Below, piece by piece: positions 17,252 to 25,038 of a DNA stretch of 51,429 nt. Positions within the stretch are counted from its first letter, which is position 1, and the number at the start of each line of letters is the position of its first letter. Both the position numbers and the translations under genes were made by a program. The notes beneath the pieces are model-generated. The model was not told the origin of the DNA. It did not search any database and worked only from the letters and a program-made list of their open reading frames with translations. Source of the DNA: Pseudomonadota bacterium (GTDB taxonomy: Bacteria; Myxococcota_A; UBA796; CAJQPC01); the NCBI GenBank assembly GCA_024228935.1, contig JAAESX010000193.1, positions 1-51,429 on the forward strand, in the 5' to 3' direction.

Positions 17252-18238
17252 ATGTGGTCGCTCCTCCTGGCGTGCACCGGCCTGGTGCCGGACTCCGCCG
17301 CAGACTCGTCGGACTCGTCGGACTCGTCCGCGGACAGCGTCGTGGAGGGCCCGGCCTGGCACGACCAGACCTGGGTCTCGTGGCTCGAGCTGCCCGCCGA
17401 GCGGGGCCTCGCCTTCGAGCTGGACGAGGACTTCTTCGTCGAGGACACCAGCGTTCCCAGCCTGCTGATCACGGATGCCGGCCTGAAGCTCCTGCTCACG
17501 AACATGAACGAGTGGGGCGGCATCTCGGCCCTGTCGTCGTCGGACGGCGTGACCTGGAGCCAGACGCCCGAGATGCTGGTCACGGCCGACGACGCGGGGG
17601 GCGCGTGCGGCCGGTACCTGGTCGACGTCGCGGTGGTCTACCAGGACGACGGCTACGGGCTGATCGTCGAGGGCCTGGACGAGCCCGACCGGCGGTTCTG
17701 CGCGCTGTCGTCCTCGGACGGCGAGACCTGGGAGGACCAAGGCGTCGCCTGGGTCGGCACCGAGCTCGACGAGGGCAGCATCAGCGTGCCCGAGGTCCTG
17801 CGCCATCGCGATGGCCACTGGCTGCTCTACTACCTGGGCGATCTCGGAGACGGCATCGGCGGGGGCGACAACATCCGACTCGCCACCAGCGAGGACGGCC
17901 TGGTGTGGGACTCGCGCGTGGCCGAGGGCATGCTCCCCTCCCACGACACAGATCCCTTCCCTGTCTGGCTCACCGGCGGCGGCGTGCGGCTGTACCACAC
18001 ACATCCTGTCAGCGAGGGCCTTGTGGCGGCGACCGACAGCGTCGACGGCGAGTCGTTCGAGTCCTCGGTCCTGGTCACGGGGCTGGACCCGCGAGACGAG
18101 CACGACGGGGAGAAGTGGCTCGACCCGGTCGTGGTCCACCTGCCCGACGGACGCATCGTGGCGTACTTCACGCGGATCCGGAGTGGGGGCGGCAGCATCC
18201 AGTCCGTCGGCGTCGGGCGCGCCTGGGCGGTCGACTGA
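17252..18238 (+). CDS. beta-propeller lipoprotein, GH43/sialidase-like fold
   Basis: 328 residues. MWSLLLAC places the lipidated Cys at residue 8, followed by a Ser/Asp linker (SSDSSDSSADS). The rest shows repeated blade motifs of the form SSSDGxTWxx (ALSSSDGVTWSQTPEML, ALSSSDGETWEDQGVAW, LATSEDGLVWDSRVAEGML) and ends with DPVVVHLPDGRIVAYFT. These Asp-box-like elements are typical of five-bladed GH43/GH32-like or sialidase-like propellers. Catalytic acids cannot be assigned with confidence, so it may be a binding protein rather than an enzyme. The ATG at 17252 is chosen because it sits directly before the lipobox and six bases after a -10-like hexamer. Its stop overlaps the next start (TGATG). 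Confidence 0.72.
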   Translation: MWSLLLACTGLVPDSAADSSDSSDSSADSVVEGPAWHDQTWVSWLELPAERGLAFELDEDFFVEDTSVPSLLITDAGLKLLLTNMNEWGGISALSSSDGVTWSQTPEMLVTADDAGGACGRYLVDVAVVYQDDGYGLIVEGLDEPDRRFCALSSSDGETWEDQGVAWVGTELDEGSISVPEVLRHRDGHWLLYYLGDLGDGIGGGDNIRLATSEDGLVWDSRVAEGMLPSHDTDPFPVWLTGGGVRLYHTHPVSEGLVAATDSVDGESFESSVLVTGLDPRDEHDGEKWLDPVVVHLPDGRIVAYFTRIRSGGGSIQSVGVGRAWAVD

Positions 18239-20022
18239 TGTGGTGGATCCCGCTGGCGCAGGCCGGGGTGACCGTCGAGGCCGACGTGTTCCCGGTGCAC
18301 GAGAAGGTCTCGGTCGTCGTCACCGTCGACGAGGTCCTGTACCCGGGCGACGCCGTTGTCATCGACGAGCCGTTGTTCCACGGCATGCGGTGGGCGAAGT
18401 GGGGGTACCTGCAGACGAACCCGCAGGGCTGCACGCCGCGCTCGGAAGACGGCGACGTGGCCAGCGTGGGTCTGGTCCGGGCGCGAGCCGACGGGGCCGA
18501 GCTCCAGGTCACCCACACCGTCAACGGGCCGGGCATCCACGAGGCGGGCGCGGTCGATGTCGAGGTCATCAGCGGCCTGGTCGAGGAGCTGGTCATCGAG
18601 CTCGGCGTCGTCGCGGACGACTGCGGCTGGCAGACCGCGGACCGGGCCTTCGAGCACATCGAGCTGCCCGTCACGGTCCACTCCGGCACCACCCAGGAGA
18701 CCACCGTCGCGCTGCTCGCTTTCGAGCCTGCCGACTACGCCTCGACGGTCGCCTTCGTGCCCGCCCAGGGCCTGGTCGGCGAGGAGGTGCGGCTGGTCAC
18801 CGTCGACCTCGACGCCTGGGGCAACGCCCTGGACGTCGACGAGGACGTCGTCGTGTTCGACCAGCCCGGCGTGTTCCGTGTGCAGACCAGCGGGGTCCGG
18901 TCCAACCCGATCCGCGTCACCGCCGAGCCGCTCGAGGCCGGCGTCTACTTCGGCGACCTGCACACCCATCACGGCGAGAGCTGGGACGACGACGGCGTCT
19001 GGATCGACGCCAACCACGCGTACGCCCGGGACGTGCTGGCGCTCGACTTCGGCTGCGAGTCGGTGAAGGGCTACCCCCACGAGCTCGAGTACGAGGACCT
19101 GTGGGAGGGGCAGAAGAAGAGCTGCCTCGAGTACACCGACGACGACTACCTGGCCGTGCTGGGCTTCGAGTGGATGGGCGGCTCGACCGAGGGCCACCAC
19201 AACGTCTACTACGAGACCTGCGACGGCCCGCTCGGGCCGATGGACATGGAGACCGTGGCCGAGGGGCTCTGGCCCTTCGTCGAGGGGCTCGACCAGGACG
19301 TCGTGACCGTGCCGCACGCGCCGAGCTTCACCGGCTACAACTGGGACGTCGCCGACGAACAGCTGAGGCCGGTCGCCGAGGTCTACAGCGAGTGGGGCAG
19401 CTCGATGGAGCCGGTCCGGAACGGCAGCGTCCCCCAGGGGCTCGCGCTGGGTCAGAGGCTCGGGTTCATCGCGAGCAGCGACAACCACGACGGTTGGATC
19501 GGCAACCAGCTCGCCGTGAAGAACGCCCCAGGCGGGCTCGCGGCCATCCGGATGCCCCAGCTCACCACCACGAACCTGCTGACCTCGCTGCACGAGCGCT
19601 CGACCTATGCGACGACGGGCGCCCGGATGCTGCTGGACATGACGGCGGTCGAGGCCGGCGTCGAGCACGACATGGGCTCGGTCCTGACGGCCCGGGAGAC
19701 GGAGATCCGGTGGGAGGCCCACGGGACCTCGACCGTGACCGGCGTTCGGCTGCTGGCGGCACGCGAGGGCGCCCGCGAGCTCGAGTTCGAGCTGGCGAGC
19801 TGGGCTCCCGAGACCCTCGACGCGTCCGGATCCGCCTGGGTCCCGTGGGGTCCCGACACGCTCGCGGTCTGGGTCGAGGTGACTCAGGACGACGGCGAGA
19901 TGGGCTGGACCTCGCCCGTGTTCCTCGAGCGGGAAGCCCCCCCGCCGACCACGGGGTGTGGCAGCCGCGGAGCGTGGATCCTGCTGCCTTTGCTGCTCGT
20001 GGCGGTCCGGTGGCGACGCTGA
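18238..20022 (+). CDS. DUF3604/PHP-like exported protein with MYXO-CTERM-like tail
   Basis: 594 residues. Short leader MWWIPLAQA; residues about 10-235 form a beta-rich N-terminal domain. The C-terminal half contains GVYFGDLHTHHGES, YLAVLGFEWMGG, AEVYSEWGSS, LGFIASSDNHDGW and ERSTYATTGARM, the ordered motifs of the DUF3604 family, a metal-dependent PHP-like fold. The His/Asp residues in GDLHTH and SSDNH are likely metal ligands; enzymatic activity is unproven in the family as far as I know. The C-terminus TTGCGSRGAWILLPLLLVAV plus RWRR is a MYXO-CTERM-like sorting tail, so the protein is probably on the cell surface. The gene overlaps both neighbours, indicating an operon. Confidence 0.78.
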   Translation: MWWIPLAQAGVTVEADVFPVHEKVSVVVTVDEVLYPGDAVVIDEPLFHGMRWAKWGYLQTNPQGCTPRSEDGDVASVGLVRARADGAELQVTHTVNGPGIHEAGAVDVEVISGLVEELVIELGVVADDCGWQTADRAFEHIELPVTVHSGTTQETTVALLAFEPADYASTVAFVPAQGLVGEEVRLVTVDLDAWGNALDVDEDVVVFDQPGVFRVQTSGVRSNPIRVTAEPLEAGVYFGDLHTHHGESWDDDGVWIDANHAYARDVLALDFGCESVKGYPHELEYEDLWEGQKKSCLEYTDDDYLAVLGFEWMGGSTEGHHNVYYETCDGPLGPMDMETVAEGLWPFVEGLDQDVVTVPHAPSFTGYNWDVADEQLRPVAEVYSEWGSSMEPVRNGSVPQGLALGQRLGFIASSDNHDGWIGNQLAVKNAPGGLAAIRMPQLTTTNLLTSLHERSTYATTGARMLLDMTAVEAGVEHDMGSVLTARETEIRWEAHGTSTVTGVRLLAAREGARELEFELASWAPETLDASGSAWVPWGPDTLAVWVEVTQDDGEMGWTSPVFLEREAPPPTTGCGSRGAWILLPLLLVAVRWRR

Positions 20023-20854
20023 TCCTTCTGCTGGCCTGCATCGGCGCAGACTCGGGGGACTCGGGGGACTCCACACCGCTGTGCTCGCGCCAGGTCGAGG
20101 AGCTTCACGTCTTCAGCAGCAGCGAGCTGGCCGAGGAGCTCGAGGACGTCTCCTCGATCCACGAGCTGTGGCTCTCGGTCTTCCAGGACGACAGCGAGCT
20201 CCCCGACTTGGGCTGCGTCGAGACCATCGACTTCGTGTCGGTCCGGGACGTCGACCTCGTGACGCTCGACCTCGCCCAGCCGGCTGTCCAGAACGTCGAG
20301 GTCCAGACTGCGCCAGGTCTCGTCCAGGTCATCGGCCCCGTCGACCGTCTGTCGCTTTGGGGACTCCTTGAAGTCATGGGGGGGACTGGACGCTCACGGT
20401 CGACCAGGCGTCCGAGGTCACGCTCCTGGCTGAAGCGGAGGCCTCGCTGGTCGTCACCAACGACACGCTGGGCGCGGTCCTGATCCAGAGCGTGGGCAGC
20501 TCGGCGGTCGACCTGGATGCGCTCGTGCAGGCCCGGGGTCGGTTCAAGGTCCGGCTGTGGAACGGGGACGTGGGCGTCCCGGCGCTCGAGCAGATCGGCG
20601 GTCACCTGGGGATCGAGGAGGTCCACGGTGCGGTCCTCTCGATGCCGGCGCTGACGACGGTCGAGGGGGACCTGTGGCTGATCGACAACCCCGGTCTGAC
20701 GACGCTCGAGCTGGCTCCGGAGCGGGTCGACGGCGACGTCACGATCACCGGCAACCCACTGCTGGGGGACGAGGCGGCCTGGGCGTTCGTCGGCTCGATC
20801 GGCTCGATCGGCGGCACCGTCACGGTCGCCGACAACGCGCGGGATGAGGAGTAG
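20010..20854 (+). pseudogene. leucine-rich-repeat-like lipoprotein, paralogue of 15742-17212, frameshift in a G7 run
   Basis: A GTG at 20010, inside the end of the preceding gene, gives MATLILLLAC (Cys10) and a Ser/Asp linker (GADSGDSGDS). The frame runs to the seven-G run at 20378-20384; the -1 frame then continues sensibly (GDWTLTVDQASEVTLLAEAE ... GRFKVRLWNGD ... GDVTITGNPLL ... IGGTVTVADN) to the stop at 20854. One additional G restores an uninterrupted protein of about 281 residues. It shares GRFKV, the (V/I)DNP motif, GDVTI(S/T)GN and IGGTVTV.DN with the 15742 paralogue, but has fewer repeats. Homopolymer length error, phase variation or slippage are all possible. Confidence 0.75.
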
Positions 20855-20860
20855 GCGGCA

Positions 20861-20892
20861 CCGTCGACTCGTAGTCCGACCGGGGTTTACGA
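20861..20892 (+). promoter_or_regulatory. candidate BirA-type biotin operator upstream of bioB
   Basis: CCGTCGACT-N14-GGTTTACGA. The right arm matches 8 of 9 positions of the BirA half-site GGTTTACAA; the left arm is weaker. The inner palindrome CGTCGAC-N16-GTTTACG has the same spacing as the site upstream of bioA, and its right edge is 14 bases before the ATG in both cases. It would cover the -35 region and abut the -10. Confidence 0.6.
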
Positions 20893-20894
20893 GA

Positions 20895-20900
20895 TAGGGG
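20895..20900 (+). promoter_or_regulatory. -10-like TAGGGG, six bases before the bioB start
   Basis: TAGGGG then CCGGGC then ATG at 20907, two bases after the operator-like palindrome. A poor -10 by sequence but in exactly the position of the TATGTC hexamer before bioA. Confidence 0.35.
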
Positions 20901-20906
20901 CCGGGC

Positions 20907-21929
20907 ATGACGCTCGACTGGAACGACATCGAAGCCCGGGGCCGCTCCGGAATCAGCATCACGCAGGTCGAGGCGCGCGCCATCTGCGCCCTGACCGACG
21001 AGGCCGACCTGGCCGAGCTCTTCCGGGTGACGGATGCGCTGCGCGTCCACCACAAGGACAACGTCGTCTACACCTGCGGCATCACGAACGCGAAGTCCGG
21101 TGCCTGCCCCGAGAAGTGCAACTTCTGCAGTCAGTCCGCGCACTTCAAGGGTGCCCAGGCACCCGTCTACGGCATGAAGGACGCCGACACCATCGTGTCC
21201 GAGGCCCAGGCGGCGGCGGCCGGTGGCGTGCGCGAGTTCAGCATCGTGACCCAGGGGCGCGCGCTGACGAAGCGGGACGAGGTCAAGATCCTGAAGGAGA
21301 GCTTCAAGCGCATCCGCGAGACCACCGGCCTGCAGACCTGCGCCAGCATCGGCCTGGTCGACAAGGAGATGCTGGGCGAGCTGAAGGACGCCGGCATGGA
21401 CGCGGTGCACCACAACCTGGAGACCGCGCGGAGCTTCCACGCCAACATCGTGGAGAGCCACAGCTACGACGACGAGGTCGAGACGATCAAGGCCGGCAAG
21501 GAGCTCGGCATGTACGTCTGCAGCGGCGGCATCTTCGGCATGGGCGAGAACTGGGGCCACCGGATCGAGCTGGCCACCGACCTGCGCGACCTCGATGTCG
21601 ACAGCGTGCCGCTCAACTTCCTCAACGCGCGCCCCGGGACGCCGCTCGAGAGCATGGACGAACTCACGTCGACGGACTGCCTGAAGATCATCGCGCTGTA
21701 CCGCTTGATGCTGCCCACGAAGGACCTCATCGTGTGTGGCGGCCGGCAGCTCGCGCTGCAGGACCGGCAGAAGGACCTGTTCTCGGCGGGCGCGAACGGC
21801 ATCATGCTGGGGGACTACCTGACGACGTCGGGAGGCAAGACCAGCGTGGACATGACGATGCTCGAGGACCTGGGACTCGTCGTCCGTCCGCCGCCGCACG
21901 CCCCCACGACGCCGGTGACGCCCGCCTAG
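20907..21929 (+). CDS. bioB: biotin synthase
   Basis: 340 residues, normal length for BioB, the radical-SAM enzyme that inserts sulfur into dethiobiotin. The radical-SAM triad is C67-x3-C71-x2-C74 in GACPEKCNFCSQSAHF. Other family landmarks: QTCASIGLVDKEML, DAVHHNLETA with the conserved Asn, VCSGGIFGMGE, PLNFLNARPGTPLE, and ICGGR-like VCGGRQLALQ. The Cys residues for the auxiliary [2Fe-2S] cluster are in TCASIG and YVCSGG, as expected. bioF starts directly at the stop codon (TAGATG), so the two are co-transcribed. A BirA-like palindrome lies just upstream. Confidence 0.97.
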   Translation: MTLDWNDIEARGRSGISITQVEARAICALTDEADLAELFRVTDALRVHHKDNVVYTCGITNAKSGACPEKCNFCSQSAHFKGAQAPVYGMKDADTIVSEAQAAAAGGVREFSIVTQGRALTKRDEVKILKESFKRIRETTGLQTCASIGLVDKEMLGELKDAGMDAVHHNLETARSFHANIVESHSYDDEVETIKAGKELGMYVCSGGIFGMGENWGHRIELATDLRDLDVDSVPLNFLNARPGTPLESMDELTSTDCLKIIALYRLMLPTKDLIVCGGRQLALQDRQKDLFSAGANGIMLGDYLTTSGGKTSVDMTMLEDLGLVVRPPPHAPTTPVTPA

Positions 21930-22997
21930 ATGCCGCGGTTCGCGCGCCTGGGCGAGCGGCTCGACGAGATCGAGCGAGAGGGCCTTCGGCGTCAGCTGCG
22001 TCCGCTGTTCCCGACCGGACCGACGACCGCGGAGCTCGCTGGGGCCGAGGTCGATGTCTTCTCGAGCAACGACTACCTGGGCCTGGCCCGTCGGCTGCGC
22101 TCGGCGTGGCGTGGGTGCGGGACCGGTAGCTCGCGGCTGATCGCCGGGGACCGGAACGCCCACCACGCGCTCGAGGAGAAGCTCGAGGCCCTGTTCTGTG
22201 CCCCCGCGCTGGTCTTCCCCAGCGGGTACCACGCGAACCTGGCCGTCATGACGACGCTGTTCGAGAGCGGCGACCGGGTGGCGAGCGACGCGCTGAACCA
22301 CGCCTCGATCATCGACGGACTGCGGCTGTCGTCGGCGAAGGTCGAGGTCGTCGAGCACGGCGCGGCCTCGCCGGATGGGGTGCGCGGCCATGTCGTCGAG
22401 GGGCTGTACTCGATGGACGGCGACCAGCTCGAGCTGCGGAAGCTCGTCGGCTCGCCCTGGCTGGTGGTCGACGAGGCCCATGCGGTGGGCTGTCTGGGGC
22501 CGGGAGGACGGGGCGCAAGCTTCGAGCAGAACGTCGTCCCCGACGTGCTGATCGGCACGTTCGGCAAGGCGTACGGCGCCGCGGGAGCCTTCGTGATCGG
22601 GCCGCCCGAGCTGAAGCGACTCCTGACGAGCAAGGGTCGGAGCTTCATCTACACGACCGGTCTGGCCGAGCCCGCAGCGCGCGCCGCGCTGATGGGGATG
22701 GAGCTCGCGACCGATGCCCTGCGCGAGCAGCTCGCCGAGAACGTCCGGCGGTTCCGCAGCGGTCTGCACCAGCTCGGGGGGCGCGTCCCTCCGGGCAAGG
22801 ACCACATCGTCGGCGTGGTCCTCGGCGACCGCACGATGCAGGCCGCGGACACGCTGCTCGACCAGCACATCTTCGTCCCCGGGATCCGCTATCCGACGGT
22901 CCCGCGTGGTCAGGAGCGGCTGCGCTTCTCGCTCTCCGCGGCCCACACACCCGAGCAGATCGACCGCTGCCTGGAGGTCCTGGGCCGATGCTTGTGA
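21930..22997 (+). CDS. bioF: 8-amino-7-oxononanoate synthase
   Basis: 355 residues, slightly shorter than the usual 380-400. PLP-dependent alpha-oxoamine synthase that condenses pimeloyl-ACP/CoA with alanine. Landmarks: SSNDYLGLA (45-53), GTGSSRLIAGDRNAHHALE (65-83), the stacking His in NHAS (123-126), DEAHAVGCLGPGGRG (181-195) with the PLP-contacting Asp181 and His184, and TFGKAYGAAG with PLP Lys213. The region between the substrate-binding loop and N-terminus is compressed, which explains the length. The ATG immediately follows the bioB stop; its end overlaps the next gene by ten bases. Confidence 0.95.
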   Translation: MPRFARLGERLDEIEREGLRRQLRPLFPTGPTTAELAGAEVDVFSSNDYLGLARRLRSAWRGCGTGSSRLIAGDRNAHHALEEKLEALFCAPALVFPSGYHANLAVMTTLFESGDRVASDALNHASIIDGLRLSSAKVEVVEHGAASPDGVRGHVVEGLYSMDGDQLELRKLVGSPWLVVDEAHAVGCLGPGGRGASFEQNVVPDVLIGTFGKAYGAAGAFVIGPPELKRLLTSKGRSFIYTTGLAEPAARAALMGMELATDALREQLAENVRRFRSGLHQLGGRVPPGKDHIVGVVLGDRTMQAADTLLDQHIFVPGIRYPTVPRGQERLRFSLSAAHTPEQIDRCLEVLGRCL

Positions 22998-23767
22998 TGC
23001 TGCTCGCATGCTTCGGGCGCGACGTGGTGTCCACGCCCCAGCCCCTGGCCGACGACGGCCCGGTGACCCTGGGCTGGCGGCTCGTCCCCGGGCAGGTCCT
23101 GACCTACCGGCTGACCACGCAGACGCGGACCGGGCCCGACACGGTGCTGCGCGTCGAGCACTGGGACTACCTGGTGACCGAGGTCCGGGACGACGGCGTC
23201 GCGGTCCTGGACGGCGAGCTGGTCGCGCTGGGTGCCGAGCTCATACGCGACGGGACGCCTCAGTACCAGGGCCTCGATCCAGCCCGGCAGGACGAGCAGG
23301 AGCGGCTGGGCGAGCAGGCGGTGCACCTGGAGCTCGCGATGGACGGGCGGCTGGTCGCGATCGAGGGCCTGGCCTGGGCCGACGCGCTGCCGCACCGACT
23401 CCTGGCGCTGCGACTCCAGGACGGCGAGACGAGCGGCGGCGACCGCTGGCCCGATCCTGTGCTGGCCCGGCCCTATGCCCACATCATGCCGGTCGGCCTC
23501 GAGCTCACCGTCGAGGGCTACGAGATGTACGACGGCCTCTACCAGGAGGCCGAGATGGTCCTGGCCCACGTCACGACGCGCGGCGCGGTCCGGCCGGACG
23601 CGATGGGGGCGCCCGAGGTGTGGATCTCCGGCGACGCCTGGTGGGACACGATGGAGGGGGTCGTCGAGCGTCGCTCGCTGGTGGTGACGCTCGCCAACGT
23701 GCAGGGCGAGCCGGGCGATCTGACGCTCAGCGTCGAGCGGGTGCACCCGGACCGGCCAGCTCCATGA
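22988..23767 (+). CDS. unknown lipoprotein translationally coupled to bioF
   Basis: 259 residues. MLVMLLAC gives a minimal lipobox with Cys8. The body has mixed beta structure with LGWRLVPGQVLTYRLTTQTR and VEHWDYLVTEVRDDGVAVLD, and YAHIMPVGLELTVEGYEMYD, resembling other myxobacterial lipoproteins of unknown function. It overlaps bioF by ten bases, which is probably incidental to compact gene packing rather than a biotin role. Its 3' end overlaps the convergent gene by 41 bases. Confidence 0.72.
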   Translation: MLVMLLACFGRDVVSTPQPLADDGPVTLGWRLVPGQVLTYRLTTQTRTGPDTVLRVEHWDYLVTEVRDDGVAVLDGELVALGAELIRDGTPQYQGLDPARQDEQERLGEQAVHLELAMDGRLVAIEGLAWADALPHRLLALRLQDGETSGGDRWPDPVLARPYAHIMPVGLELTVEGYEMYDGLYQEAEMVLAHVTTRGAVRPDAMGAPEVWISGDAWWDTMEGVVERRSLVVTLANVQGEPGDLTLSVERVHPDRPAP

Positions 23768-24233
23768 GCACCTCGGGCAGGGCGAAGCGCTCGTGTCCGT
23801 CCAGGTGGAGGTCCTCGCGCAGGAGCCACCCCAGCCCCTGACGCACGGCCTCGAGCCGGTCGATGTGGGCCTCTCCGGCGAAGAGCTCGTTCCCCGTCCA
23901 GCGCTCCGATCGGCCCCGCCGGATCCAGATCGCCCGGTCGAGCCAGCCCTGGCGGTAGAGGCCGACCCAGGCCTCCTCGCTGTTCGGCAGGGCCACACGA
24001 AGCGCCGCCCCGGCGGTGCGCGAGTGACCGGCGGCGATGGGTTCCTGCTTCAGCGGGACCCACTGGGGCGGGAGCAGCGCGGACGGCTGTTCTTCGGCCA
24101 GCACACGGAGGTGAGGGAACTCCGGGCCCGCGGCCCACAGCCAGGCGGGGCTGAACGCGTCGCCAACGCCGGGGATGCGGGCCAGCTCGGGGGTATCCGG
24201 GAGGACGAGACAGAACACCTCACGACCTAGCAC
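23727..24233 (-). CDS. unknown cytoplasmic protein
   Basis: 168 residues from a GTG start (MLGREVFCLVLPDTPELARI...). No signal peptide or membrane segment. It has Trp-rich stretches (FSPAWLWAAG, EEAWVGLYRQGWLDRAIWIR) and ends with FALPEVLMELAGPGAPARR. No family recognised. Evidence that it is real: a TA-starting -10-like hexamer lies exactly six bases before the GTG, its composition looks protein-like, and it fills the space to the divergent phosphatase gene with a 22-base gap. Confidence 0.6.
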   Translation of the reverse strand: MLGREVFCLVLPDTPELARIPGVGDAFSPAWLWAAGPEFPHLRVLAEEQPSALLPPQWVPLKQEPIAAGHSRTAGAALRVALPNSEEAWVGLYRQGWLDRAIWIRRGRSERWTGNELFAGEAHIDRLEAVRQGLGWLLREDLHLDGHERFALPEVLMELAGPGAPARR

Positions 24234-24239
24234 CTCGGC

Positions 24240-24249
24240 GCGTTACCGT
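24240..24249. promoter_or_regulatory. symmetric bidirectional -10 element sharing one TA step
   Basis: GCGTTACCGT: TACCGT (24244-24249) lies six bases before the GTG at 24256, and on the minus strand TAACGC (24245 down to 24240) lies six bases before the GTG at 24233. The same TA dinucleotide starts both hexamers, 12 bases from each start codon. Confidence 0.55.
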
Positions 24250-24255
24250 CGCGTC

Positions 24256-25038
24256 GTGTTCGAGTCTCTCGCCACCCTCCTGGCCGACGCCGCCTCGCAG
24301 ATCGTGCGCGAGGGCTACGACGCCCTGGGCGACGTCGAGGGCAAGGCCGACGGCTCGCCCGTCACCGCCATCGACCGGGCCGTCGAGCTCCGGCTTCGCG
24401 ATCTCGTCGCCGAGCACGCCCCGGATCACGGGTTCATCGGCGAGGAGTTCCCGCCGTCGCATCCCGAAGCCGAGCACGTCTGGATCGTCGATCCCGTCGA
24501 CGGGACGCGTCCCTTCATCGCCGGCATGCCAACGTTCGGCGTGCTGATCGCGCTCCGCCATCGCCAGCGCGGCATGGTGCTCGGCGTGGTGGATCAGCCG
24601 CTGCTGCGGCAGCGCTGGGTGGGGGTCGACGGACAGGGCTGCACCCGGAACGGCGAGCCCGTGCATGTGCGTCCGTGTGCCTCGCTGGGTGAGGCCTTCG
24701 CCTCGACGAGCGGACCGCTGGCCCACAGCCGGGCGCTGTGGCCTCGCATGGAGTGCGTGCACAAGGCCGCTGGGCGGCTCATCTACGGCGGCGAGTGCCT
24801 GGCCTGGGGCCTGCTCGCCCAGGGCCGGATCGATCTGGTCGTCGACGCCGGTCTACAGCTGTACGACGTCGCCGGACCGCTGGTCGTCCTGCGCGAGGCC
24901 GGCGCGACCGTGACGGACTGGAGCGGTCGCCCGCTGGGCGGCGAGTTCGACGGGACCGTGCTCGCGGCGGGCGATGCCCGTGTGCATGCCGAGGCGCTCG
25001 AGCTGATTCAGAGAGGCCACGTGGTGAACCGGCCGTAG
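24256..25038 (+). CDS. inositol-monophosphatase-family phosphatase, possibly histidinol-phosphatase (HisN-like)
   Basis: 260 residues, typical for the family. Metal-binding motifs are intact: GEE (62-64), DPVDGT (79-84) and the C-terminal YDVAGPLVVLREAG (near 202) equivalent to WDxAAG. The family hydrolyses inositol phosphates, histidinol phosphate, 3'-phosphoadenosine phosphate or fructose bisphosphate; RPFIAGMPTFGVLIALR following the DPVDGT motif is the form seen in HisN-type histidinol-phosphatases, so that is the favoured activity. The GTG at 24256 removes an Arg/Ser-rich extension and fits the leaderless -10. Its 3' end overlaps the convergent membrane gene by 31 bases. Confidence 0.88.
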   Translation: MFESLATLLADAASQIVREGYDALGDVEGKADGSPVTAIDRAVELRLRDLVAEHAPDHGFIGEEFPPSHPEAEHVWIVDPVDGTRPFIAGMPTFGVLIALRHRQRGMVLGVVDQPLLRQRWVGVDGQGCTRNGEPVHVRPCASLGEAFASTSGPLAHSRALWPRMECVHKAAGRLIYGGECLAWGLLAQGRIDLVVDAGLQLYDVAGPLVVLREAGATVTDWSGRPLGGEFDGTVLAAGDARVHAEALELIQRGHVVNRP

